Shown: in pieces, positions 42,958-53,340 of the stretch
Numbering within the stretch: the first letter of the stretch is position 1
How the letters are laid out: each line of letters opens with the position of its first letter
NCBI RefSeq assembly: GCF_904426505.1
Contig: NZ_CAJGBN010000001.1
Location: 806,001-870,000, forward strand
Length of the DNA: 64,000 nucleotides
Direction: 5' to 3'
DNA from: Rubrivivax sp. A210
Lineage (GTDB): Bacteria > Pseudomonadota > Gammaproteobacteria > Burkholderiales > Burkholderiaceae_C
The notes under the pieces: model-generated
Seen by the model: only the letters and a program-made list of their open reading frames with translations
Told to the model about the DNA's origin: nothing
Databases searched by the model: none
Position numbers and translations under genes: made by a program

Positions 42958-44054
42958 CAGGTGAGCGAGGTGTCGACCTCGCGCCGAGCGCGCGCCAGGT
43001 ACTCGGTCGACTGCATCTCGTGCAGGCGCGAGGCGGTGCGCGGAAACTCGTGCGCCAGCGGGCCTTCGGTATACAGGTCATCGGCCGGCGCCGCAGCCGA
43101 CATCACCAGCTTGACGTTGCGGTCGTAGAGCACGTCGACCAGCCAGGTAAAGCGGCGAGCCTCGCTGGCCATGCGCGGTGACATCGCGGGCACGTCCGAG
43201 AGCAGCACGGTGTGGAACTGGGTCGCGATCTCGAGGTAGTCGTTCTGCGAACGCGGCCCGCCGCAGAGGATGCGGAAATCGAACCAGACGACACCACCGG
43301 CGCGGCGCAAGGACTGCAGGCTGCGATGTTCGATCTGCAGCACCGGGTCTTCGTCGCGCGCCTCGGCCAGCTCGTCGAAGGCCTGGGCCAGTGCCGCATC
43401 GGCCGCGGCGTCCAGCGGCCAGTGGTACATGCGGATGTGCTCGAGCGTGCGCTGGCGGTAGTCGGTGCCGGCATCGACGTTGACGACCTCGAGGTGCAGC
43501 TTGAGCAGCGCAATGGCGGGCAGGATGCGGTCGCGGTGCAGGCCGTTGGGATAGAGCGCGTCGGGCTCGAAATTGCTGGTCGTGACGATGCTCACGCGAT
43601 TGGCGAACAGCGCCTCGAGCAGGCGGTGCAGGATCATCGCGTCGGTCACGTCGGAGACGTGGAACTCGTCGAAGCAGATCAGGCGGAAGCGCCGCGCGAT
43701 GCGCTTGCCCAGTTCATCCAGCGGGTTGACCGTGCCCTTGAGATCCTGCAGCTCGCGGTGGACCTCGCGCATGAACTCGTGGAAATGCAGCCGCGTCTTG
43801 CGCGTGAGCGGCACGGCGCGGAAAAAGCAGTCCATCAGGAAGCTTTTTCCCCGCCCCACCCCGCCGTGCATGTAGACACCGCGCGGTATGGGCGGGCGCA
43901 CCAGCAGCTTGGCCAGCGCATTGCGCCGGCGTGCCTTGTAGTCGGCCCACTCGCTCTCACAGCGCTCGAGCGCGACCACGGCGCCCAGTTGCGCCGGGTC
44001 GCTCTTGTAGCCGCGCTCGGCGAGCGTGGCCTGGTAGAGCTCCCGGACCGTCAC
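42957..44054 (-). CDS. zapE: Cell division protein ZapE (AFG1-like ATPase)
   Basis: ZapE is an AAA-type ATPase that binds the Z-ring during late division. The 365-residue protein has Walker A GGVGRGKS (64-71), the Walker B region LICFDEFHVSDVTDAMILHR and sensor-like STSNFEPDALYPNGLHRDR-type sequence. Family length and content are normal. It starts 12 bases after lpdA; this linkage to the odh operon is common in Burkholderiales. Confidence 0.94.
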   Translation of the reverse strand: MTVRELYQATLAERGYKSDPAQLGAVVALERCESEWADYKARRRNALAKLLVRPPIPRGVYMHGGVGRGKSFLMDCFFRAVPLTRKTRLHFHEFMREVHRELQDLKGTVNPLDELGKRIARRFRLICFDEFHVSDVTDAMILHRLLEALFANRVSIVTTSNFEPDALYPNGLHRDRILPAIALLKLHLEVVNVDAGTDYRQRTLEHIRMYHWPLDAAADAALAQAFDELAEARDEDPVLQIEHRSLQSLRRAGGVVWFDFRILCGGPRSQNDYLEIATQFHTVLLSDVPAMSPRMASEARRFTWLVDVLYDRNVKLVMSAAAPADDLYTEGPLAHEFPRTASRLHEMQSTEYLARARREVDTSLT

Positions 44055-44066
44055 GCGCGCTGGAAG

Positions 44067-45488
44067 TTAGAAGTTCAGCGTGCGCTTGTCGACGGCCAGC
44101 GCGGCTTCCTTGGTGGCTTCCGAGAGCGACGGGTGGGCGTGGCAGATACGGGCGATGTCCTCGCTGCTGGCCTTGAACTCCATCGCCACCACGGCCTCGG
44201 AGATCAGTTCGCTGGCCAGCGGGCCAACGATGTGAACGCCCAGAATCTCGTCGGTCTTGGCATCGGCCAGGAACTTGACCATGCCGGTCGTGTCACCCAG
44301 CGCACGCGCTCGGCCGTTGGCCAGGAAGGGGAAGGTGCCGGCCTTGTAGGCGGCGCCGCGCGCCTTGAGCTGCTGCTCGGTCTCGCCCACCCAGGCGATC
44401 TCGGGGCTGGTGTAGATGACCCAGGGGATGGTGTTGAAGTTGACGTGCCCGTGCTGGCCGGCAATGCGCTCAGCCACGGCCACACCTTCTTCCTCGGCCT
44501 TGTGCGCCAGCATCGGGCCGCGCACCACGTCGCCCACCGCCCACACGCCAGGCAGGTTGGTGCGGCACTCGTCGTCGACGACGATGCAGCCGCGCTCGTC
44601 GAGCTTCAGGCCCACGGCCTCGGCATTCAGGCCGGCCGTGTTGGGCACGCGGCCGATGCTGACGATGAGCTTGTCCACCGCCAACGTCTGCGCCTGGCCC
44701 TTGGCATCGGTGTAGGCAACGCTGACGCCTGCATCCGAGTTCTTGACCTCGTCGACCTTGACGCCGAGGTTGATCTTCAGGCCCTGCTTGGTGAAGGACT
44801 TGAGCGCCTCCTTGGCGATCTGCTCGTCAACCGCGCCCAGGAAGGTGGGCAGGGCCTCGAGCACGGTGACCTCGGCGCCCAGGCGGCGCCAGACCGAGCC
44901 CATTTCCAGGCCGATGACGCCGCTGCCGATCAGGCCCAGCTTCTTGGGCACGGCGGAGAGCGCCAACGCGCCGTTGTTGCTGAGGATGTTGACCTCGTCG
45001 AAGGGCGCGCCCGGCAGCGCACGCGCGTTCGAGCCGGTGGCCACGATGACCTGCTTGCCCTTCAGCACCTCGTCGCCGGCGGCGATCTCGTAGCCGCCGT
45101 CGGCGGCCTTGACGAACGAAGCCTTGGCCGAGAAGAAGGCGACCTTGTTCTTCTTGAACAGGTAGAGGATGCCTTCGTTGTTCTGCTTGACCACGTTGTC
45201 CTTGCGGGACAGCATCTTCTTCACGTCGATGCTGAGGTTGTCGAGGCCGATGCCGTGGTCGGCAAAGGCGTGCGCCGCATGGTGGTAGTGCTCGCTGCTC
45301 TGCAGCAGGGCCTTGCTCGGGATGCAGCCGACGTTGGTGCAGGTGCCGCCGGGCGCGGGGTCGCCCTTCTCGTTCTTCCACTTGTCGATGCAGGCCACGC
45401 TAAAGCCCAGCTGGGCGGCGCGGATGGCAGCGATGTAGCCGCCGGGGCCGGCGCCGATGACGATGACGTCGAATTGCTTGGTGCTCAT
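44067..45488 (-). CDS. lpdA: Dihydrolipoyl dehydrogenase (E3) of the 2-oxoglutarate dehydrogenase complex
   Basis: E3 reoxidises the dihydrolipoyl arms of E2 with NAD+. The 473-residue flavoprotein has the FAD loop [20 protein letters not shown], the redox disulfide Cys50/Cys55 ([13 protein letters not shown]), the NAD-binding [15 protein letters not shown] and the C-terminal HAHPSLSE catalytic histidine motif. ATG 45,488 gives the canonical start. It is the third gene of sucA-odhB-lpdA, separated from odhB by a 139-base spacer with a nested inverted repeat. Confidence 0.96.
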   Translation of the reverse strand: MSTKQFDVIVIGAGPGGYIAAIRAAQLGFSVACIDKWKNEKGDPAPGGTCTNVGCIPSKALLQSSEHYHHAAHAFADHGIGLDNLSIDVKKMLSRKDNVVKQNNEGILYLFKKNKVAFFSAKASFVKAADGGYEIAAGDEVLKGKQVIVATGSNARALPGAPFDEVNILSNNGALALSAVPKKLGLIGSGVIGLEMGSVWRRLGAEVTVLEALPTFLGAVDEQIAKEALKSFTKQGLKINLGVKVDEVKNSDAGVSVAYTDAKGQAQTLAVDKLIVSIGRVPNTAGLNAEAVGLKLDERGCIVVDDECRTNLPGVWAVGDVVRGPMLAHKAEEEGVAVAERIAGQHGHVNFNTIPWVIYTSPEIAWVGETEQQLKARGAAYKAGTFPFLANGRARALGDTTGMVKFLADAKTDEILGVHIVGPLASELISEAVVAMEFKASSEDIARICHAHPSLSEATKEAALAVDKRTLNF

Positions 45489-45532
45489 GATTGACTTTCG
45501 GATGTGATGAAGTCGGTCGGATTCCGTCGCGA

Positions 45533-45606
45533 GCGGCCCGAGCACGGGTCGAGCAGCGCAGCCGTACACCCGTACGGCGAGCAGCGCAGGCCCGCGATCG
45601 GGCCGC
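45533..45606. repeat. Nested inverted repeat between odhB and lpdA
   Basis: Outer arms GCGGCCCGA (45,533-45,541) and TCGGGCCGC (45,598-45,606) enclose two direct copies of GAGCAGCGCA (45,551-45,560 and 45,579-45,588). These in turn flank an inner hairpin GCCGTAC-ACCC-GTACGGC (45,561-45,578). The layout is nearly symmetrical and resembles the REP/BIME-type intergenic elements dispersed in some genomes. In the odh transcript it would form a stable branched stem. Confidence 0.7.
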
Positions 45607-45627
45607 GCAGCAGGAAGACGGCCGGCT

Positions 45628-46899
<1,272 letters not shown>

Positions 46900-46997
46900 G
46901 ATCTATCTCAGCGTGTGTTGTGTTGTGCCCGCGTGCCGGGCGGCGCCTGCAGAGGCGCGCGCACCGGCCCGCTCGATCAAGCCCAAGAAGGCCGATC

Positions 46998-49862
46998 TCA
47001 CTTGGAAAGGACGAAGCCCTTGAGCTTGCCGAAGGCCTGCTCGAGCAGCGCCTTCTGCTGCTCCTGGTGCAGATGCGAATAGCCCACGGCCGGCGAGGCC
47101 GAGGCCGGGCGGCCGGCGTAGCCGAGCTTCTGGCCTTCGAGCAGGTTCTCGTGTACGTAATGCTGCACGAAGAACCAGGCGCCCTGGTTCTGCGGCTCGT
47201 CCTGGCACCACACAACCTCGGTGGCGTTGGGGAAGCGCTTCATCTCGGCGGCGAAGGCCTTGTGCGGGAAGGGATAGAGCTGCTCGACGCGCACGATGGC
47301 GACGTCGCTGGCCTTGCGCTCCTCGCGCTTGCGCATCAGGTCGTAGGCGACCTTGCCCGAGCAGCAGATGACGCGCTTGACCTTGTCGCCCTCGATGTCG
47401 CGCGCCGGGCCGATCACGGTGCGGAACTCGCCCTTGGTGAACTCGGTCAGCGGGCTGGTGGCGTCCTTGGCACGCAGCAGGCTCTTCGGGGTGAAGATGA
47501 CCAGCGGCTTGCGGAACTGGCGCACCATCTGGCGGCGCAGCAGGTGGAAGATCTGGCTCGCGCTGGTGGGCTGGACGACCTGCATGTTGTTGTCGGCGGC
47601 CAGTTGCATGAAGCGCTCGATGCGCGCCGAGCTGTGCTCGGGGCCCTGCCCTTCGTAGCCGTGCGGCAGCATCATCGTGAGGCCGTTGACGCGACCCCAC
47701 TTGACCTCGCCGCTGGCGATGAACTGGTCGATCACGACCTGGGCGCCGTTGACGAAGTCACCGAACTGGCCTTCCCAGATGGTCAGCGTGTTGGGCTCGG
47801 CGCTGGAATAGCCGTACTCGAAGCCGAGCACCGCCTCCTCGGACAGCAGCGAGTCGATCACGACATAGGGCGCCTGGCCATCGGCCACATGCTGCAGCGG
47901 CACATAGGTGCCCTCGTCCCACTTCTCACGGTTCTGGTCGTGCAGCACGGCGTGGCGGTGGGTGAAGGTGCCACGGCCGCAGTCCTCGCCCGAAAGGCGC
48001 ACGCCATAGCCGCTGGCCACCAGCGAGGCATAGGCCAGGGTCTCGCCCATGCCCCAGTCGACATTGATCTCGCCGCGGCCCATGGCGGCGCGGTCGGCCA
48101 GCACCTTCTCGACCAGCGGGTGAACCTTGAAGTTGGCGGGCAGCGTGGTCAGGCGCTCGGCCAGGCGCTTGACCTCGGCCAGCGGCAGCGCGGTGTCGGC
48201 GCTGTCGGTCCACTTCTTGTTGAGGAAGGGCGCCCAATCGACCGCGTACTTGCTCTTGAAGTTGGTCAGCACCGGGTCGGACGTGTGGCGGCCCTCGTCC
48301 ATCGCGGCGCGGAATTCCTTGACCATGCCGTCCGGGCTGTCGGGCCCGTCGGCATTCAGCACGCCCTGGGTGACCAGCTTTTCGCCGTACAGCTTGCGCG
48401 TGCCGGGGTGCTTGGAAATCACCTTGTACATCAGCGGCTGCGTCAGGCTGGGCGTGTCCTGCTCGTTGTGGCCCAGCTTGCGGAAGCAGACGATGTCGAC
48501 CACCACGTCCTTCATGAACTGCTGGCGGTAGTCCATCGCGAGCTGGGTACACAGCACGACGGCCTCGGGATCGTCGCCGTTCACATGCAGCACCGGTGCC
48601 TCGATCATCTTGACGACGTCGGTGCAGTACAGCGTGCTGCGGGTGTCGCGCGGATCGCTGGTGGTGAAGCCGATCTGGTTGTTGACCACCAGGTGAACCG
48701 TGCCGCCGGTGAAGTAGCCGCGCGTTTGCGCCAGCGCCAGCGTCTCCATCACGACGCCCTGGCCCGCAAAGGCGGCGTCGCCGTGTACCAGCACCGGCAG
48801 CACCTGGGCGCCGGTCTTGTCGCCGCGGCGGTCCATGCGCGCCTTGACGCTGCCCTCGACCACCGGGTTGACGATCTCGAGGTGGCTGGGGTTGAAGGCC
48901 AGGCTCAGGTGCACCGGGCCGCCAGGGGTGGTCACGTCGCTGGAAAAGCCCTGGTGGTACTTGACGTCACCCGAGGGCAGGGCCTCGGGCGCCGTGTGGT
49001 CGAACTCGGCGAAGAGGTCGGCCGGCATCTTGCCCAGGGTGTTGACGAGCACGTTCAGGCGGCCGCGGTGGGCCATGCCGATGACGATCTCCTGCACGCC
49101 CTTGGCACCGGCGCGCTGCACCAGTTCGTCCATGCTGGCGATGAAGCTCTCGCCACCTTCGAGCGAGAAGCGCTTCTGGCCGACGTACTTGGTGTGCAGG
49201 TAGCGCTCGAGGCCTTCGCCGGCGGTCAGGCGGTCGAGGATGTGCTTCTTGGTCTCGGCGGTGAAGCTGGGCTTGCTGCGGATGGACTCGAGTCGCTCCT
49301 GCCACCAGCGCTTCTCGGCAGGATCCATGCAGTGCATGAACTCGGCGCCGATGGTGCCGCAATAGGTTTCGCGCAGCGCCTGCACGATCTCGCGCAGGCT
49401 CATGTTCTCGGTCTTGCCGAAATACGTGTTGGCGGCCGAGAAGGTGATGTCCATGTCCGACTCGGACAGGTCGTAGAAGGCCGGTTCGAGTTCGGGAATC
49501 TTGGGGCGCTCGGTGCGCTTGAGCGGGTCGAGGTCGGCCCAGCGGCTGCCCAGATTGCGGTAGGCCGCGATCAGGCTCTGGACGTGGACCTGCTTGCGTG
49601 CGACGGCCAGGTCGGTGGCGCTGGCCTTGAGGGCGAAGGCGTTGGCCTTGGCGCGCTGGGCGAAGGATTCGACCACCGGCGCGTGCGCGACATCGCGCGC
49701 TTCGCTGCCGTCGGTGGCAGGCACATGCTGCAGGTTGTCGAAGTAGGCGCGCCAGTTGTCGGGCACGCTGCCGGGGTTGTCGAGGTAGGCCTCGTACAAC
49801 TCCTCGACGTAGGGCGCATTGCCCCCGAACAGGTACGAGTTGGACCTGTATTGCTGCATCAT
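46998..49862 (-). CDS. sucA: 2-oxoglutarate dehydrogenase E1 component
   Basis: SucA decarboxylates 2-oxoglutarate with thiamine diphosphate and transfers succinyl to the E2 lipoyl arm. The 954-residue protein has the N-terminal E2-interaction segment (NSYLFGGNAPYVEELYEAYL), the ThDP site (VHGDAAFAGQGVVMETLAL then VVNNQIGFTT), and the C-terminal transketolase-like domain. The start is one of two adjacent ATGs at 49,862 and 49,859, with GGTGAGCGAGAG before them. It is followed by odhB after 98 bases; that gap has a small hairpin at 46,943-46,958. Confidence 0.96.
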   Translation of the reverse strand: MMQQYRSNSYLFGGNAPYVEELYEAYLDNPGSVPDNWRAYFDNLQHVPATDGSEARDVAHAPVVESFAQRAKANAFALKASATDLAVARKQVHVQSLIAAYRNLGSRWADLDPLKRTERPKIPELEPAFYDLSESDMDITFSAANTYFGKTENMSLREIVQALRETYCGTIGAEFMHCMDPAEKRWWQERLESIRSKPSFTAETKKHILDRLTAGEGLERYLHTKYVGQKRFSLEGGESFIASMDELVQRAGAKGVQEIVIGMAHRGRLNVLVNTLGKMPADLFAEFDHTAPEALPSGDVKYHQGFSSDVTTPGGPVHLSLAFNPSHLEIVNPVVEGSVKARMDRRGDKTGAQVLPVLVHGDAAFAGQGVVMETLALAQTRGYFTGGTVHLVVNNQIGFTTSDPRDTRSTLYCTDVVKMIEAPVLHVNGDDPEAVVLCTQLAMDYRQQFMKDVVVDIVCFRKLGHNEQDTPSLTQPLMYKVISKHPGTRKLYGEKLVTQGVLNADGPDSPDGMVKEFRAAMDEGRHTSDPVLTNFKSKYAVDWAPFLNKKWTDSADTALPLAEVKRLAERLTTLPANFKVHPLVEKVLADRAAMGRGEINVDWGMGETLAYASLVASGYGVRLSGEDCGRGTFTHRHAVLHDQNREKWDEGTYVPLQHVADGQAPYVVIDSLLSEEAVLGFEYGYSSAEPNTLTIWEGQFGDFVNGAQVVIDQFIASGEVKWGRVNGLTMMLPHGYEGQGPEHSSARIERFMQLAADNNMQVVQPTSASQIFHLLRRQMVRQFRKPLVIFTPKSLLRAKDATSPLTEFTKGEFRTVIGPARDIEGDKVKRVICCSGKVAYDLMRKREERKASDVAIVRVEQLYPFPHKAFAAEMKRFPNATEVVWCQDEPQNQGAWFFVQHYVHENLLEGQKLGYAGRPASASPAVGYSHLHQEQQKALLEQAFGKLKGFVLSK

Positions 49863-50221
49863 CTCTCGCTCACCTTTCGCCCTGGTTTCCAAGGCTCCGA
49901 TGGGTTGACCAACCTTCCGCGTCCCGGCTTCACCGGTTGGCGGACTAGCGACCCGGCTTGCTGCTTGTCTCGGGCGGCAAGGGGACGGGAAGGGACTTTT
50001 TTGCTCCGGCGCGGACTCTAACACTGTGTCTCACCGGGCCTGTTGCATGCATTGGACACTGCCAACCCTTGTGTTTTGCTGACAAGCGCCGGCCTTGTGG
50101 CCGCCTTGTTGCGAGCTTGATGTCGACCTTCCTCCGGCCCCGGCCATCGTGCAGCCCATGCAGGCATGGCACGCGGCGCCGTTAGCATGGACAGCAGGCC
50201 CCAAACCCAAGGAGGACGCCC
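49863..50221. promoter_or_regulatory. Divergent intergenic region between sucA and a substrate-binding protein gene
   Basis: About 360 bases without a convincing gene. It must hold the odh operon promoter (minus) and that of the plus-strand ABC substrate-binding protein. Candidate minus-strand elements include a TTGTCA near 50,085 and a TTAGAG near 50,020, but no well-spaced pair. AAGGAGG at the right end is an excellent ribosome-binding site for the plus gene. Confidence 0.4.
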
Positions 50222-51799
50222 ATGAAGATCAAGGCCCTGCTCGCCGGCACGGCACTCGCCGCTGCTCTTGCCGCCACCGCGCCCGCCCTCGCCCAGACGC
50301 TGCGCTGGGCAGCGCAGAACGACGTGCTGACGCTGGACCCGCATGCGCAGAACCACGCCACCACCAACGCGGTGCTGATGCATGCCTACGAGGGCCTCAC
50401 GCGCTACAGCGCCACCTACCAGATCGAGCCGGCGCTGGCCACCAAGTGGACCTTCATCAATCCGACCCAGGTGCGCTTCGATTTGCGCAAGGGTGTCAGA
50501 TTCCAGGACGGCAGCCCCTTCACCGCCGACGACGTGCTGTTCTCCTTCGACCGCATCCGCCAGCCCCAGGGCACGATGCAGATCTACGTCACCGGCATCA
50601 AGGAGATCAAGAAGGTCGACAGCCACACGGTGGACCTGATGCTGGCCTCGCCCAATCCCATCCTGCTGCGCAACATCATCGATTTCCGCATCATGAGCCG
50701 GGCCTGGGCCGAAAGGAACAACACCAGCAAGGTGCAGGACTACAAGGCCAAGGAAGAGAACCACGCCAGCCGCAACGTGATGGGCACCGGGGCCTACCGC
50801 ATCCTGAGCTGGACGCCCGAGCAGCGCGTGATGATGGCGCGCAACGAGGCCTGGTGGGACAAGCCCGCCGGCAATGTGCAGCAGCTGATCTACACGCCCA
50901 TCAAGTCCGAATCCACGCGCGTGGCGGCGCTGCTGGCCGGCGACGTGGACCTGCTCACCGACGTGCCGGTGCAGGATCTGGAGCGCCTGCGCGCCGACAA
51001 GCGGCTCAAGGTGGTGGACGGTGCCGAGGTGCGCACCATCTTCCTCGCCCCCGACGTGGGCAGCGCCGAGCTGAAGTACAGCAGCGTCAAGGGCCGCAAC
51101 CCCTTTGCCGACAAGCGCGTGCGTCAGGCCCTGAGCCTGGCCATAGACCGCGAGGGCATCAGGAAAAGCATCATGCGCGGCCAATCGATACCGGCGGCCC
51201 TGCTGGTCGCGCCCGGCGTCAACGGCCACGACAAGGCGCTGGACCAGCCGGCCAAGGCCGACCCGGTGGCGGCCAAGAAGCTGCTGGCCGCCGCCGGCTA
51301 TCCCGAGGGCTTCGAACTGCGCCTGAACTGCCCCAACAACCGCTATGTCAACGACGAGAAGATTTGCCAGGCGGTGACCGCGATGTGGGCGCGCATCGGC
51401 GTCAAGACCAGCCTGGTGACCGAGTCGATGGCCACCTACAGCCAGAAGTTCCAGAACTTCGACACCTCGATCTACCTGCTGGGCTGGGGCGTGCCCACCT
51501 ATGACGCGCAGTACACCATCCAGTCGCTGGCACGCACGCGCACAGGCGGCGCCGAGGGCAATTTCAACTTCTCGAAGATCAGCGACCCCGAGATCGACCG
51601 CCTCAGCGACGCCATCAAGGCCGAGACCGACATTCCCAGGCGCGACGCGCTGATCCGCCAGGCCCTGCTGCGCATCCGTGACGAGGTGCTGCTGATCCCG
51701 CTGCACCACCAGATGCGGCCCTGGGCCATGAAGGCCGGCGTGAGCACGGTACACCGCTCGGACGACAGGCCCGAGGCGCGCTTCGCCACCATCAGATGA
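50222..51799 (+). CDS. ABC transporter substrate-binding protein, family 5 (peptide/nickel type)
   Basis: A 525-residue periplasmic solute-binding protein of the DppA/OppA/NikA superfamily. The signal peptide ends at PALAQ (about residue 25). The body shows family signatures: TLDPHAQNHATTNAVLMHAYEG-type N-terminus, GVRFQDGSPFTADDVLFSF, GTGAYRI, and a mid-protein VRQALSLAIDREGI. The ligand is probably a short peptide or related compound; it cannot be read from sequence. No permease or ATPase genes are adjacent, so the cognate transporter is elsewhere. Strong Shine-Dalgarno AAGGAGG. The last 8 bases overlap the convergent EAL gene. Confidence 0.9.
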   Translation: MKIKALLAGTALAAALAATAPALAQTLRWAAQNDVLTLDPHAQNHATTNAVLMHAYEGLTRYSATYQIEPALATKWTFINPTQVRFDLRKGVRFQDGSPFTADDVLFSFDRIRQPQGTMQIYVTGIKEIKKVDSHTVDLMLASPNPILLRNIIDFRIMSRAWAERNNTSKVQDYKAKEENHASRNVMGTGAYRILSWTPEQRVMMARNEAWWDKPAGNVQQLIYTPIKSESTRVAALLAGDVDLLTDVPVQDLERLRADKRLKVVDGAEVRTIFLAPDVGSAELKYSSVKGRNPFADKRVRQALSLAIDREGIRKSIMRGQSIPAALLVAPGVNGHDKALDQPAKADPVAAKKLLAAAGYPEGFELRLNCPNNRYVNDEKICQAVTAMWARIGVKTSLVTESMATYSQKFQNFDTSIYLLGWGVPTYDAQYTIQSLARTRTGGAEGNFNFSKISDPEIDRLSDAIKAETDIPRRDALIRQALLRIRDEVLLIPLHHQMRPWAMKAGVSTVHRSDDRPEARFATIR

Positions 51800-53210
51800 A
51801 GGCCGGCCGCGAGGGCGGCGTGGGTGGCGTGGCCGGCGACGCAGCGCGTGCCACCCAGGCCTCGAAGGGCGCCAGCGGCAGCGGGCGGCTGTAGAGATAG
51901 CCCTGGTAGGCGTCGCAGCCGCCCACCGCCAGTAACTGGCGTTGCTCGAAGGTTTCCACGCCCTCGGCAATGACCTGCAGGCCCAGGCTGTGGCCCAGCG
52001 TGATGACGGTCTGCGCGATGGCTGCGGCCTCGGTTGAACGCAGCATGTCGCGCACGAAGCTCTGGTCGATCTTGAGCTGGTCCAGCGGCAGCCGGCGCAG
52101 ATAGCTCAGCGATGAGAAGCCGGTGCCGAAATCGTCCAGCGACAGCCCTATGCCATGGGCCTTGAGCGCCTGCATGCGGGCCGCGATGCCGTCGACGTCA
52201 TGCGCCAGCATGGACTCGGTCAGTTCGAGCTTGAGCCGGGTCGGATTGGCTCCCGCGGCCTCCAGGCAGGTGAGCACGCGCTCGACGAAGTCAGGCTGGG
52301 CGAACTGCGTGGCGCTGACGTTGATGGACAGCACCAGCGCCGAGGTGTCGGTGCGTCGGCCCCAGGCCGCCAGCTGGGCGCAGGCGGCGCGCAGCACCCA
52401 GTCTCCCAAGGGCAGCATCAGGCCGCTGCGCTCGGCCAGCGGGATGAATTCGCCCGGCGAAACCATGCCGCGGCGCGGGTGGCGCCAGCGCAGCAGGGCC
52501 TCGGCGCCGAGGGTGCGCCCGTCGGCGCCCACCTGGGGCTGGTAGTAGAGCTGCATCTCGCCCCGGGCGGCGGCATCGCGGAGTTCACCCACCAGGCCGC
52601 CGCGCTCGGCCACCTCGGCCTGCATCAACCGCACGGCGACAAAGATCAACAACGCCGGCAGCGCGTGGTTGATCCAGATCGTGTGCGCCCTCAGGCCGTC
52701 GGGCAGGGCCAGCGGCGTGGCAATGCCGACGTCGGTGGCGCCGAACAGCACGCCGGTGGCCAGGCACAGCAGCGGCAGGCCGTGGCGCAGCAGCGGGCGC
52801 TCGTCGTGCAGCAGCAGGCAGGCGGCCACGCCGACGGCGATCAGGTAACCGTGAATGGAGCGCGGCACGCCCGCGCTGGGCAGATCCAGCAAGAGCGCGC
52901 AGGCGCTCAGCATCAGGTAGAGCAGGCTCACCATCAGCAGCGATGCGGCGCGGATGTGGCCGCGCCTTGCCAGCACCTCCGTGGCGATGCCGCAACTCAG
53001 GGACAGCAGTTCGAGCGCGACACCCAGCCCATTGCCACGCGCGATGAAGACCGCGCCCCAGGCCAGGCTGGCCAGCACGGTGACGATGCTGGCGGCCGCC
53101 AGCATACGGCGCACGCGCCGCGTGTGCAGACTCTCCGGTGGCGGATCGCCGGTGGAGTCGGTGGCAACGGGCTGGCCGGCGACGGCGGGCCGGCGCAGAA
53201 GCAGGACCAT
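51792..53210 (-). CDS. Membrane-anchored EAL-domain cyclic-di-GMP phosphodiesterase
   Basis: A 472-residue protein with an N-terminal membrane region (about 35-200, five or six helices) and a C-terminal EAL domain (about 210-455). Catalytic and metal-binding residues look complete: EALLRW, NVSATQF, LELTES, DDFGTGFSSLSYL, LKIDQSF, AEGVET and QGYLYSRPL. It should hydrolyse cyclic di-GMP to pGpG. There is no GGDEF domain. The membrane part is not a recognised sensor module; it may sense a lipophilic or membrane signal. It is convergent with the preceding substrate-binding protein gene. Confidence 0.88.
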   Translation of the reverse strand: MVLLLRRPAVAGQPVATDSTGDPPPESLHTRRVRRMLAAASIVTVLASLAWGAVFIARGNGLGVALELLSLSCGIATEVLARRGHIRAASLLMVSLLYLMLSACALLLDLPSAGVPRSIHGYLIAVGVAACLLLHDERPLLRHGLPLLCLATGVLFGATDVGIATPLALPDGLRAHTIWINHALPALLIFVAVRLMQAEVAERGGLVGELRDAAARGEMQLYYQPQVGADGRTLGAEALLRWRHPRRGMVSPGEFIPLAERSGLMLPLGDWVLRAACAQLAAWGRRTDTSALVLSINVSATQFAQPDFVERVLTCLEAAGANPTRLKLELTESMLAHDVDGIAARMQALKAHGIGLSLDDFGTGFSSLSYLRRLPLDQLKIDQSFVRDMLRSTEAAAIAQTVITLGHSLGLQVIAEGVETFEQRQLLAVGGCDAYQGYLYSRPLPLAPFEAWVARAASPATPPTPPSRPAFI

Positions 53211-53220
53211 GGATCTCCAG

Positions 53221-53239
53221 GCCGGGCTTCGGGCCCGGC
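53221..53239 (-). promoter_or_regulatory. Hairpin next to the EAL gene ribosome-binding site
   Basis: GCCGGGC and GCCCGGC pair around a 5-base loop; on the minus strand the stem ends just before TGGAG and the EAL start codon. It could occlude the ribosome-binding site or be a remnant of a terminator. The rest of the 130-base gap to the upstream gene is GC-rich without clear motifs. Confidence 0.35.
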
Positions 53240-53340
53240 CCTCCCTCGCGCGCTCGCGGGGCGGGAAAACCCCTGTCCGGCGCTCGTCCCTACTCTATCG
53301 GCTGCTCTCCACCGAAACTGAACCCGCTGCCCGCCTCCCC

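Noticed and set aside
46920..50021. A 1,033-codon open frame on the plus strand opposite sucA
   Set aside because: It is a mirror of a strongly conserved gene. GC-rich third positions keep the antisense frame free of stops; the translation is rich in His, Gln and Asp-Val-Leu runs and shows no domain.
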